A DNA stretch of 43,415 nucleotides, taken from NCBI GenBank assembly GCA_903840165.1, contig CAIMEY010000085.1, positions 1 through 43,415 of the forward strand. The letters run 5' to 3'. How positions within the stretch are numbered: position 1 is the first letter of the stretch; each line of letters starts with the position of its first letter. Source of the DNA: an uncultured Myxococcales bacterium (lineage in GTDB: Bacteria > Myxococcota_A > UBA9042). Below the pieces are notes generated by a model. That model was given only the letters and a program-made list of their open reading frames with translations, was not told the DNA's origin and made no database searches. Shown in pieces: positions 7,818 through 16,616 of the stretch. Both the position numbers and the translations under genes were made by a program.

Positions 7818-10800
7818 CTAATCGTGACCAACTTCCACCGCCGCCTCACGCCGCAACGGCACGGTCCCGCCTAACCGCAGCAGCCGTCGCGTCTTGGCCG
7901 ACAGGTCATCGAACAGCGAGTAGGCCACCGGCGTCGCCAGCAGCGTTAGCAGAAGGCTCAGGCTTTGCCCGCCGATGATCACGAATCCTGTCGCGCGGTT
8001 GGTGCCAGCTCCGGCGCCCGACGACACGACCAGCGGCACCATGCCTGCTACGAAGGCCGCGGTCGTCATCAGAATGGGCCTGAGCCGGTCGCGGTTGGCC
8101 TGGATGATCGCCTGCCAGCGCGGCAGACCTCGTCCCCGCAGGCTGATGGTGTGGTCGATCTGTAAGATCGCGTTTTTCTTAACGACGCCAAACAGCACTA
8201 GAATACCTAGCATCGAGAAGATGTTGAGCGATTGCTTAAAGATAATCACGCTCAAGATGGCAAACGGCACCGTCAGCGGCAGAGACAGCAAGATGGTCAC
8301 CGGGTGCAGCCACGACTCAAACTGAGCCGCAAGCACCAAGTACATGAAAATAAAGCTCATTGCGAACGCCAGGAAGAAGTTCGCTGCCGCTTTGCCTAGT
8401 TCCTTGGACCGTCCGACGGGCATCGCGCTATACCCGGCGTCCATGTGCATCTTGTCGGTCGCATCCTTGAGTCCATCGAGAATTGTCCGTTCTGACGCGC
8501 CCTTCTGCACGTTGCTCATCACAAGGGCTTGGCGGCGACGGTTGTAGCGCTCGATCTTCGACGGGCCCGCGCCATCGGTGAAGGTCACGAGGTTATCCAG
8601 CGTCACGGTCCCCAACTTGGTCGACGGAACCGCCATCCGCGAAAGCCCTTTAGCATCAGAACGATGGCCGGGCTCCGCGCGGGCGTGAACCTCATATTGC
8701 TCGCCCCCTTCATTGTAGTTTGTCACCTCGTAGCCGCCGACAAGCAGACGCAGCGATGAAGCCACGTCGGCTACATTCACGCCCAATTCCGCAGCCTTAG
8801 CGCGATCGATATGGGCTCTGAGCTCGGGCTTACCGAGGATCAGCGACGTGTCCGGATCGACCACACCGGGGATCTCTTTCATCTTGGCGAGCAATTTCGT
8901 AGTATATTCAGTAATCTTCGTCATATCCGGGCCAGCGATCTGGTACATCACCGGGAAGTTCGCACCACCGCCAGAAAAGGCTTGCACAATGCTGACCGCA
9001 ACACGGTTGCCGTTGCCATACTTCGGGATCACCAAGGCCCGCGCATCGGTCATGATCTCGGCCTGACTCTTGGCGCGCTCGTCTGACGGCACCAGCTTAA
9101 CGTAAATGCCTGCAAGGTTTGGCGTTTTCTGCGGATCGTCGCCAATGGTTGTGACGGCGTACATCACGCCCGGCAGCGATTCGCACGTCGTCGCCACGCG
9201 GGTCGCCAGCAGGCGGGTCTCGTCCAAACTCGTACCTTCTGGAGTCCGAACCGAGACTTGGAACTGTGATTCGTCCTCGTCCGGCAAGAAGTTGGCGTTG
9301 GCGTTCTTGCCTAGCACCGGAATTGCCGCCAACGCCAAGACGCAGACGAGCACAACGACCCAACGATGCCGCAAACACCAAGCCAAAATACGCAGATACA
9401 CGCGCTCCGTCAGTCCGTACAGACCCGTCGCCGTCGTCAGGGCCGCCACATCGCCTTCGCGGACCAGCACGGCGTGGTGGCTGTCGTGAGCCGGGGGCAA
9501 ACCATGCGGATCTGTAGCCGATTGCTCCTGCTCCTGGGCCTTTCGCGCGTGCACGTTCTTGGCGACTTTCTTCTTGAGCCAGCGCGCGCACAGCATCGGC
9601 GTCAGCGCGAACGACACCAGCAAGGACACCATGATCGAGAACGACATGGTCAAACCAAAGGAATTCATGAAGCGTCCGACGATGCCCCCCATGAAAGCCA
9701 CGGGCATGAACACCGCCACCAAGGACAGCGTCGTCGACAGCACGGCCATACCAATCTCTTTGGTGCCGTGGACTGCGGCCACTTCGGGGTCCATGCCATA
9801 TTCGTCGATGTCGCGCCAAATGATTTCCAGCACCACGATGGCGTCGTCAATCACAATGCCAACGGCCAGGGTTAGGGCCAACAACGTGATGGAATTCAAA
9901 GAAAAGTGAGCGTATTGCATCAAGGCAAACGTACTGATGATGGACACCGGAATGGCAATGGCGGCGATCACCGTCGAGCGGATATTGCCCAAGAAAACCA
10001 AGACGATGATGGCTGCACAAATCGCGCCCAGGATCAGGTGCTCTTTAACCGTGTGGATGGCATTCTCAATAAATTCAGATTGATCTCTGGCTACTTCCAC
10101 CACGTAGCCCGGCGGCAGCCTCTTCTGGACCTCGGCGAGGCGTTCCTTGACGTTGTGCACCACTTCGACGGTGTTGGTGCCCGACTGCTTGCGAACATTG
10201 AGCAAAATCGTGGACTTGTTGGCACGGTAGCCGACGGATTCTGGGTCCGCCATGCCGTCTTCGACATGCGCCACGTCGCCCAGGCGAATCTGCACGCCTT
10301 CGCGGGTGGCGACAAATAAGTCTTCGAATTGCTTGACGTGTTCAACACGGCCGCGGGTTCGCAAAGTCAAAGTACGCTGCCCGGCTTCGATACGACCTGA
10401 CGGTAAGTCAATGTTCTGACTACGCAAAGCCCTTTCCACGTCGGTGCCGGTGATGGCAAAACGCGCCAGCTTATCGGGGTCAATGACCACGTTGATCTGC
10501 CGCGGGCGACCGCCGATCAGTGTCACTTCACCGACACCGGAGAGGGACTCCAGCTCGCGTCGCAGGGTCTTATCGGAAAATTCGGTTACATCTCGAGTAT
10601 TTGCCTTGGCGGAAACCGCGATTGTCAGTACCGGCGACGCATCCGGATCGATCTTCGACACCACAGGCGGATCGATGCCCGGGGGCAAATTGGCTAGGAC
10701 GCTCGCAACCTTATCGCGCACTTCCTGCGTAGCGACGTCGAGTTCCTTCTCCAGCACAAAGGTGACGATGACCTGGCTGACACCTTCGGTCGATGTAGAG

Positions 10801-11045
10801 CGCAACTCGTCAATACCACTAATGGTATTGACCGCAGACTCGATCTTGTCCGAAATCTCAGTCTCCACCTCTTCCGGCGCCGAGCCGGGCAGGGTCGTCA
10901 AGATCAGCACCGTGGGAATATCGACCTTGGGAAAACGGTCAATTCCCAGGCGGTTATAGGAGAAAATACCCAGAACCGTCAGCACAAGGATGAGCACCCA
11001 GGCAAATACGGGACGACGGACGCAAATTGCGGCAAGCCACTGCAT
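7818..11045 (-). CDS. RND efflux permease (AcrB/HAE1 family)
   Basis: Inner-membrane proton-driven drug exporter of 1075 residues (AcrB is 1049). It has the two-times-six helix RND layout with two large periplasmic loops. The first helix region is [22 protein letters not shown]4 carries the proton-relay pair in [10 protein letters not shown] at about residue 400. The second half has the relay lysine in [15 protein letters not shown]. The central cytoplasmic linker is longer than usual and His-rich ([12 protein letters not shown]). It would form a tripartite pump with the MFP and TolC proteins encoded just upstream; only 18 bp separates it from the MFP gene. The substrate range cannot be read from sequence. 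The ATG at 11045 is preceded by AGGAGC. Confidence 0.95.
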   Translation of the reverse strand: MQWLAAICVRRPVFAWVLILVLTVLGIFSYNRLGIDRFPKVDIPTVLILTTLPGSAPEEVETEISDKIESAVNTISGIDELRSTSTEGVSQVIVTFVLEKELDVATQEVRDKVASVLANLPPGIDPPVVSKIDPDASPVLTIAVSAKANTRDVTEFSDKTLRRELESLSGVGEVTLIGGRPRQINVVIDPDKLARFAITGTDVERALRSQNIDLPSGRIEAGQRTLTLRTRGRVEHVKQFEDLFVATREGVQIRLGDVAHVEDGMADPESVGYRANKSTILLNVRKQSGTNTVEVVHNVKERLAEVQKRLPPGYVVEVARDQSEFIENAIHTVKEHLILGAICAAIIVLVFLGNIRSTVIAAIAIPVSIISTFALMQYAHFSLNSITLLALTLAVGIVIDDAIVVLEIIWRDIDEYGMDPEVAAVHGTKEIGMAVLSTTLSLVAVFMPVAFMGGIVGRFMNSFGLTMSFSIMVSLLVSFALTPMLCARWLKKKVAKNVHARKAQEQEQSATDPHGLPPAHDSHHAVLVREGDVAALTTATGLYGLTERVYLRILAWCLRHRWVVVLVCVLALAAIPVLGKNANANFLPDEDESQFQVSVRTPEGTSLDETRLLATRVATTCESLPGVMYAVTTIGDDPQKTPNLAGIYVKLVPSDERAKSQAEIMTDARALVIPKYGNGNRVAVSIVQAFSGGGANFPVMYQIAGPDMTKITEYTTKLLAKMKEIPGVVDPDTSLILGKPELRAHIDRAKAAELGVNVADVASSLRLLVGGYEVTNYNEGGEQYEVHARAEPGHRSDAKGLSRMAVPSTKLGTVTLDNLVTFTDGAGPSKIERYNRRRQALVMSNVQKGASERTILDGLKDATDKMHMDAGYSAMPVGRSKELGKAAANFFLAFAMSFIFMYLVLAAQFESWLHPVTILLSLPLTVPFAILSVIIFKQSLNIFSMLGILVLFGVVKKNAILQIDHTISLRGRGLPRWQAIIQANRDRLRPILMTTAAFVAGMVPLVVSSGAGAGTNRATGFVIIGGQSLSLLLTLLATPVAYSLFDDLSAKTRRLLRLGGTVPLRREAAVEVGHD

Positions 11046-11063
11046 AGCAAGCTCCTATGGACC

Positions 11064-12305
11064 TTATTTGACTACGGAAATTCGGATGCCGTCGTTCAAC
11101 TGATCGACCTTCTCCGTCGCCAGGAGCTCGCCCGCCTTGAGGGTGCCACGCACCGGTACCAGACCTTGCGCGGTGGTTTGGCCCACCGAAATGATCTGCT
11201 CTTCGGCGCGGTCGCCACGCACGACAAAGACGCGAGACGCGCTCCCTGAAAAGCCAATCGCCGCGGCCGGAACCAAGAGCGCGTCCTGGTCGGGACCTGG
11301 AATTCGAATGGACGCCTTGGCAAAGAAGCCGGGATGTAACTCCCCAGACTCGTTGTCAATTTCCGCCTCAATGGGCAGGGCACGGGCCTGAGCCTTGAGG
11401 GCTGCGCCAATTCGTTTGACGGTGCCGAGGAATACGCGCCCTGGGTAGGCTGCCACAGTCACCTCGACCTGGGCGCCGGGCAGAATTTTGGCAGCATCCA
11501 CTTCAGGAACGTCCAGCTTAAGACGCAGCGGTCGGTCGCGCACAATCACGGCAATCACTCGGCCCATTTGCGCGTACTCGCCCGGTGCGATGCGCTTTTC
11601 TGTCACCACGCCGTCAAAGGGTGCGCGGACGTCGGTGTCATTGACCGCCTTGGCCGTCAATTCCTGTGCTGCCTTCGCTGCTTGCAAGCCACTGAAGGCC
11701 TGCTGAGCCATGCTCAACGCCGAATCGTACTGACCCCGTGCCTGCTCAGCCCGGGCCTTTGCTTGGTCCAGCATCGACTGGGGCGCACTGCCCCCTTCGA
11801 CCAGAGCCTTGGCCCGTTTTGCTTCCGTATCAGCCAGTTCCAGGGCCTCGTGCGCCACCTGAACTTCCGGCACGTGATGCGGGCTAAAGGAGTCGCCCTT
11901 GTGCACGCCGGCCCGAGCCGCAGCCTGTGCCGTTGCCGCCGCCGCTTGGGCCTCGCGCATGGCCGCGTCCCGTCGATCGATGTGTGCAATGACCTGGCCG
12001 CGTGTCACGCGTGAGCCGACATCGACGGTCACTTCCGTTACAATTCCAGGGGTTGGCGCAGCAACTTCGCTGCTCTCATCGGCCGCCAGCGTGCCAGTCA
12101 GGTCGAGCATTGGCGGAAGCTTCTGGGCGACCACAGCCGCGGCGTGCACCGATAACACCACTTCCTGACTCTGTTTTGCCGCGGCCGCAGCGGGCGCCGC
12201 AGCCGTCTCAGACTTATTGCATCCAGGTTGGGTGGCGACCAAGGCCAGCCCAAGCATCAACCAGTGTTGTCGATTCAAGCAGTTGCGCAGCATCTGATGT
12301 CCCAT
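11064..12305 (-). CDS. RND efflux membrane fusion protein (AcrA/MdtA family)
   Basis: Periplasmic adaptor of 413 residues that joins the RND pump to TolC. The N-terminus is a signal sequence ending VATQPGC; the box is not a canonical lipobox, so lipidation is uncertain. Then come the beta-barrel/lipoyl part (PGIVTEVTVDVGSRVTRGQVIAHID, quoted here as two neighbouring blocks, PGIVTEVTV and GSRVTRGQVIA), a long Ala/Gln-rich alpha-helical hairpin (about 115-215), the second lipoyl half VRAPFDGVVTEKRIAPGEY, and C-terminal barrel and membrane-proximal domains. Length is typical. It lies 54 bp after the TolC gene and 18 bp before the RND gene. A second ATG four codons in is also possible as the start. 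Confidence 0.93.
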   Translation of the reverse strand: MGHQMLRNCLNRQHWLMLGLALVATQPGCNKSETAAAPAAAAAKQSQEVVLSVHAAAVVAQKLPPMLDLTGTLAADESSEVAAPTPGIVTEVTVDVGSRVTRGQVIAHIDRRDAAMREAQAAAATAQAAARAGVHKGDSFSPHHVPEVQVAHEALELADTEAKRAKALVEGGSAPQSMLDQAKARAEQARGQYDSALSMAQQAFSGLQAAKAAQELTAKAVNDTDVRAPFDGVVTEKRIAPGEYAQMGRVIAVIVRDRPLRLKLDVPEVDAAKILPGAQVEVTVAAYPGRVFLGTVKRIGAALKAQARALPIEAEIDNESGELHPGFFAKASIRIPGPDQDALLVPAAAIGFSGSASRVFVVRGDRAEEQIISVGQTTAQGLVPVRGTLKAGELLATEKVDQLNDGIRISVVK

Positions 12306-12359
12306 GGTACTTATTCCCCCAAAAATCCTGTCGATGAACGGCTCAAACTACGGCAGCCT

Positions 12360-13826
12360 TTACGGTGCGCGGACAGCCCCTGTCCAATGGCGCAGACGTA
12401 AGATCGCTAAATCAAGTAGGATCTTCTCCCGCTCAACCGAAGCCTCCGCCACGCGAAGGTTGGTGTCCGCTTCTGCGACTTCGAGCGACGTCGCTCCACC
12501 AGCCGCCTGGGCTCGAGCTACGATCTCTGCAGTTCTCTTGGCCTTTTGCGCTGAGGACTCGGCCACGGCCAGCGTCCGTCTGCCTGTGGCGATGTCGAGC
12601 TCGTTTTGGCGAATACCTGCGCGCAAGTCCAACTCAGCCTTGGACAATTCGAGGCTCATCCGCCGCTTTTGCGCAGTGCGCTCCTCGGCCTCGGCATAGC
12701 GCAGCCCGCGGTCGAAAAGGGGGACAACGAGGTTCGCTGTCACCGCCCAGAGCCAGTTTTTTCCAATAAAACCAGGGGTGTCCGTATAGCGCCCCAGGGC
12801 CTGAACCGTGACCATGGGCAGCCAGCGCAGTTGGTCCTCGCGCACGGCCACCGCAGCAGCGTCGACTCCCACCCTTCTGGCTTTCAGATCAGCACGTTCG
12901 CCAAATCCGTCTTCCACCCAACGAGCCGCGTCACCAACTGGCATGGTCAGAGGAGGTGGCGGCGCCAGTTGTGCAGGTGCTTCGCTATCAGTCAAGGTTG
13001 CCAGAGCAATCAGCAGTTGAGCCCGAGACTGCTTGGATCGAACCAAGTCCTGCTCGGCCTTGTCGCGCTCACTTTGAGCCCGCAGGACCGATACTTCGCC
13101 GTCGGCCCCAGCGGCGCGCCGATTTTGGGCGTTGGCAATTCGTTGATCGGCCAACGCAACTGCCTTTTCCGCAACCTGAATCAGTCGTTCGATGCCCGCG
13201 ACGGTATAAAAGATCTGCGCGACCTGAAAGGCCATTTCACGGCGGACAGCTTCCACGGTAATCTGCTGTGCATTCACGGCCTTGTCTGCACTTTGTGCAG
13301 CCAGCCAAGGCGAAATCGCGAAGACGGTTTCGTCTAACTGCAACACGCCACCAATCGTGTCCTGCTTCTGAATCGTAGACGGCGCAGGCAGTTGCGAAGC
13401 GGGGATCGGAATCGGCTTGCCCTGAAGTTGCATACCGATAGCGGTCGCCACGCCGGTAATTAGGGCGCCGGAGTCGAAGGACGCCTCCACAGAGTTGTGC
13501 GTGTAGCTGCCAACAGCCTGAATGTTAGGGAGAAATGCCGTGCCTGCTTTGCCCCGCGTGGCGATGGCTTCGGCCAATCGCGCCTTGGCCACGGCGATGT
13601 CGGTGCTTCTTTCGCACGCCTGGGACACCGCCTGGTCGAGGGTCAATGGCGGCCCAGCTGGCGCTGCAACCGCTTGTTCGGTTTGAGCAATTGCCGTTGG
13701 AGCGCCAACAAGCAGCGTAGCAGCCACGGCGCACACCGCTCCGGCGAGGCGGGGGTAGGCCCCAAGCGCTGGGCGCGGTGCAGATGAAATTGAGGTCGCG
13801 CGGGAAAAATAGGTTGACGGAATCAC
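12360..13826 (-). CDS. TolC-family outer-membrane efflux protein
   Basis: Outer-membrane channel of 488 residues for the tripartite pump. It has a signal peptide with probable cleavage after PTAIA, then the repeated outer membrane factor domains: PPLTLDQAVSQACERSTDI starts the first, and long coiled-coil helices rich in Ala, Gln, Arg and Glu follow twice (about 150-260 and 370-470). It starts with GTG inside the TetR stop region (GTGA overlap, AGGTGA upstream), so translation of the two genes is probably coupled. This places the outer-membrane component first after the regulator, ahead of the adaptor and pump genes. Confidence 0.92.
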   Translation of the reverse strand: MIPSTYFSRATSISSAPRPALGAYPRLAGAVCAVAATLLVGAPTAIAQTEQAVAAPAGPPLTLDQAVSQACERSTDIAVAKARLAEAIATRGKAGTAFLPNIQAVGSYTHNSVEASFDSGALITGVATAIGMQLQGKPIPIPASQLPAPSTIQKQDTIGGVLQLDETVFAISPWLAAQSADKAVNAQQITVEAVRREMAFQVAQIFYTVAGIERLIQVAEKAVALADQRIANAQNRRAAGADGEVSVLRAQSERDKAEQDLVRSKQSRAQLLIALATLTDSEAPAQLAPPPPLTMPVGDAARWVEDGFGERADLKARRVGVDAAAVAVREDQLRWLPMVTVQALGRYTDTPGFIGKNWLWAVTANLVVPLFDRGLRYAEAEERTAQKRRMSLELSKAELDLRAGIRQNELDIATGRRTLAVAESSAQKAKRTAEIVARAQAAGGATSLEVAEADTNLRVAEASVEREKILLDLAILRLRHWTGAVRAP

Positions 13827-14449
13827 GACTTTTCACCTACTCCATGGAGAAAGAAACGCGCCAACAACTCTGGCTCCGAGGGGCGGCCATGACGCAGGCT
13901 CCGCATCACGCTCACCCGAGAAAATCCAAGCAATACATCGGCAACCAGCTCTGGCTCTTGGGCGGCCAGGGCTCCAGATTGCAGGCCCCGCTGAACCAAC
14001 GTCAGGGCTCGTTGCCGCAAAGGCTCAACAAATTCGCACCGATACAACTCAGAGTTCGGACTAACGGCACGGTCATTCATCAGTACGGTAAGCAGGGGCC
14101 CATGGCGTCGCGTGTGCGCAACCATCGCCTTCAGGTAAGCACCGACATCTTCAGCGAAACTTGCCCGAGGCTCCTTGAGAACTTCGTCAAGCACAGCAAA
14201 AAGTTCCTCGCGGTTCTGCTGCACGACGGCGCGCACAATGGCGTCCCGGTCGCTGAAGTGGTTGTAGAGCGTGCCCACGGCTACGCCGGCGTGGACAGCA
14301 ATCGCGTCGATTCGTGCGTCAAGTCCCTGTTCAACCAAGATTTCTTCGGCAGCATCGATGATCGCGGCGCGGGTCTGCTCGCGCAATCGGTCACGCAGCC
14401 TCGGGGGAATGGGCGTTTCGCTGGAGTCGCGACGCGGGACGGCGCTCAT
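13823..14449 (-). CDS. TetR-family regulator of the efflux operon
   Basis: A 208-residue repressor. ATG 14449 is chosen because GGAG lies 7 bp upstream; the open frame extends 22 codons further. The N-terminal TetR DNA-binding domain covers about residues 22-70, with the helix-turn-helix in ARIDAIAVHAGVAVGTLYNHF. The all-helical C-terminal part (about 80-205) is the ligand pocket and dimerisation domain. Its stop overlaps the TolC start by GTGA, so it is the first gene of the tolC-MFP-RND operon and presumably represses it until a pump substrate binds. A dyad at 14564-14579, about 115 bp upstream, is a candidate operator. Confidence 0.92.
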   Translation of the reverse strand: MSAVPRRDSSETPIPPRLRDRLREQTRAAIIDAAEEILVEQGLDARIDAIAVHAGVAVGTLYNHFSDRDAIVRAVVQQNREELFAVLDEVLKEPRASFAEDVGAYLKAMVAHTRRHGPLLTVLMNDRAVSPNSELYRCEFVEPLRQRALTLVQRGLQSGALAAQEPELVADVLLGFSRVSVMRSLRHGRPSEPELLARFFLHGVGEKS

Positions 14450-14860
14450 GGCAAGCTCCGAAATCATAAACAAATCAAGTAGTTTTCTGGTCGGCGTCTG
14501 TCGCCGTTGAACCAAAGCAAGGATTGTCGCGGGGATTCAAGTCGTGAAGCAAGTACAGACTCAGTGAATGTTGGTTCACTCTCTGAAGATACGCTGCAGT
14601 GCCGGCACTGTCAAGCGGGGGCTCGGGCGAATGCGTGGCTGCGCCGCCCCAATCACCACGGCGGGCCGGCCCAATGCCGTCCTCTGTCCAACCATACCCA
14701 ATCCCCTGGCCAGCCCTTACACCATGGCTTTGCTGCGAAATTTGCGCTGCGCGGCGCGGCTCTTGCAATCCATGCCCTATGGCGCGCCGTTGACTTCTCG
14801 CTTGGCGTGGTCAAACTGTTTCCTGGCCGAAACAATCGACAGCAGGGACGGGAGACGACG
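14450..14860. other. Divergent intergenic region between TetR and LysR genes
   Basis: This 411-bp stretch separates two divergent regulator genes. Apart from the GTGAA dyad at 14564-14579 I see no gene with a credible start or family match. It should carry the promoters of both operons, but no clear -35/-10 pair stands out. Confidence 0.5.
14564..14579. promoter_or_regulatory. Candidate TetR operator dyad
   Basis: GTGAATGTTGGTTCAC has perfect 5-bp arms GTGAA/TTCAC around a 6-bp centre. Size and position between the TetR-efflux operon and the divergent LysR gene fit a TetR-dimer operator. Binding is inferred, not shown. Confidence 0.5.
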
Positions 14861-15766
14861 ATGGACCTCAATGCGATGCTGGTGTTTGCGCGAGTGGTCG
14901 AAGAGAAGGGTTTCTCTGCTGCATCGCGACGATTGAACATGTCAAAATCTGCTGTTTCAAAGCAGATTTCGCAGCTCGAGGATCGCATCGGCGCGCGCCT
15001 GCTCAATCGCACCACGCGAAGCTTGTCCCTGACCGACGCGGGGGCTGCCTTCTTTGAACGCTGCGTGCGCATCGTTGCCGAGGCTGAAGAGGCTGAACTA
15101 GCTGTAAGTAGTATGCAATCGGCGCCGCGCGGTCGCCTTCGCTTGACGGCACCGATGACCTTTGGCGCCCGTCACGTTGCGCCGCTCGTCGCTGAGTTCA
15201 TGCATAAATACGAAGGACTGCAGGTCGATGTCAGTCTGAGCGATCGCGTTGTCGACCTGATCGACGAAGGCTTTGACCTGGCTGTGCGCGTGGGTCGGTT
15301 GGCCGATTCCAGCTTGATAGCCAAGCGGTTGTGCTCCATGCCGGCCTATCTGGTAGCGTCGCCAGCCTACTTGGCGGCTCAGGGGACGCCGCGGGTACCG
15401 GCCGACCTGGCTCAGCACAACTGCTTGGAGTACGCATACGCAACCGTAGCAAATACTTGGACATTTCAGGGTGAAGGTGGTCCTCACCAGGTGCATGTCC
15501 GCGGCACGATGCGGGCCAACAACGGCGAAGTCATCCTAGCGGCGGTGCGCGCGGGCATCGGCGTGGCGGTCATGCCGGCCTTCTTTGCCGGCGCTGAGTT
15601 ATGTAGTGGTGAAGTGGTTGAAATTTTGCGTGAGTTTCGGCCTCAGCCAGGGGCGGTACATGCCGTCTACCCGCATTCTCGGCACCTGTCGGCCAAAGTC
15701 CGCTTGTTTGTCGATGACTTGGCCCAAGCCTTCGCAACACCGCCTTGGGCTTGGCCAGACAGCTGA
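14861..15766 (+). CDS. LysR-family transcriptional regulator
   Basis: A 301-residue regulator. ATG 14861 has GGGAG upstream and gives the standard LysR N-terminus; the open frame to its left is not conserved-looking. The winged helix-turn-helix spans residues 1-60 (AMLVFARVVEEKGFSAASR, then SKSAVSKQISQLEDRIGARL). Residues 90-295 form the periplasmic-binding-like effector domain, with GRLRLTAPMTFGARHVAPL at its start, typical of the AaeR/DsdC-like LTTR group that often controls oxidoreductase or efflux genes. It lies 67 bp before the GST-like gene on the same strand, which may be its target (inference). Confidence 0.92.
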   Translation: MDLNAMLVFARVVEEKGFSAASRRLNMSKSAVSKQISQLEDRIGARLLNRTTRSLSLTDAGAAFFERCVRIVAEAEEAELAVSSMQSAPRGRLRLTAPMTFGARHVAPLVAEFMHKYEGLQVDVSLSDRVVDLIDEGFDLAVRVGRLADSSLIAKRLCSMPAYLVASPAYLAAQGTPRVPADLAQHNCLEYAYATVANTWTFQGEGGPHQVHVRGTMRANNGEVILAAVRAGIGVAVMPAFFAGAELCSGEVVEILREFRPQPGAVHAVYPHSRHLSAKVRLFVDDLAQAFATPPWAWPDS

Positions 15767-15833
15767 ACGGCGGCCGCGTCTGCAATCCGTTGGTTTGTTC
15801 GTCGACCTGCGTCGGCCTATGCAAGGAGTTCTC

Positions 15834-16616
15834 GTGCATCGCCTTGTATCTATTGCGATCAGTCATTATTGCGAAAAGGTTCGCTGGGCCCTGCAGTGGG
15901 CGGGAGAGCCCTTTGTCGAACAGGCGCATGTCCCACTTCTGCATTGGCCCTTCAGCCTGGGCGCGGGTGGCGGGCGGACTGTGCCTGTGCTAGTTACCCA
16001 AGATGGCGATATCCTGGCGGATTCGACCGATATCCTTCTTTGGCTGTCCCAGCGCCACCCGTCCCTCCACTTGTTTGGCCGAACACCTGACGATCAAAAG
16101 GAAATCCGTCGCCTAGAAGCGCACTTTGACCGGCACCTCGGGCCGGCGACTCGCCGCTGGGGCTACTACCACCTTTTGCCCAACAAGGATGCGACGATTC
16201 AGTATGTGGCGCAACAGGTTTCGCCTGCGGAACGACTCCTATTCCGGTTGACGCTGCCTCTAAGTGGCAGGCTGATGCGACGCGGACTGAAAATCAATGC
16301 GGCGGGGGAAGCGCGGTCACGGCAAAAGATCAAGCAAATATTTCATGAAGTTAGCGAGCTGGTGGCCGATGGTCGACCTTTCCTGGTGGGGCCAACTTTG
16401 TCGGCGGCCGACCTAACCTTTGCTTCACTGGCGAGCGTTGTGCTGCAACCCAGCGAACACCCAGTGCCTTTTCTGCCCTTGGCGATGCAACCAGCCGCCG
16501 TGCAGTCGCTCGTCACCGCGCTACGGCAAACGCCGGCTGGTGTGTATGGGCTTGGATTATATCAGTATTTTCGCAAGAGCCGGACACCATCATCAGATGT
16601 CAGCGCCAATGGCTAG
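15834..16616 (+). CDS. Glutathione S-transferase-like protein
   Basis: A 260-residue cytoplasmic protein. GTG 15834 is chosen because AAGGAG lies 5 bp upstream and the protein then begins at the thioredoxin-like fold VHRLVSIAISHYCEKVRWAL. The SxYCEKVRWAL segment is the usual GST N-terminal site (Ser/Cys near the glutathione thiol), followed by VPVLVTQDGDILADSTDIL, the cis-Pro and glutathione gamma-Glu binding region. The C-terminal helical domain (about 95-250) includes FLVGPTLSAADLTFASL, the GST N-capping box. Substrate unknown. Its 3' end overlaps the convergent histidine-kinase gene by 24 bp. Confidence 0.82.
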   Translation: MHRLVSIAISHYCEKVRWALQWAGEPFVEQAHVPLLHWPFSLGAGGGRTVPVLVTQDGDILADSTDILLWLSQRHPSLHLFGRTPDDQKEIRRLEAHFDRHLGPATRRWGYYHLLPNKDATIQYVAQQVSPAERLLFRLTLPLSGRLMRRGLKINAAGEARSRQKIKQIFHEVSELVADGRPFLVGPTLSAADLTFASLASVVLQPSEHPVPFLPLAMQPAAVQSLVTALRQTPAGVYGLGLYQYFRKSRTPSSDVSANG

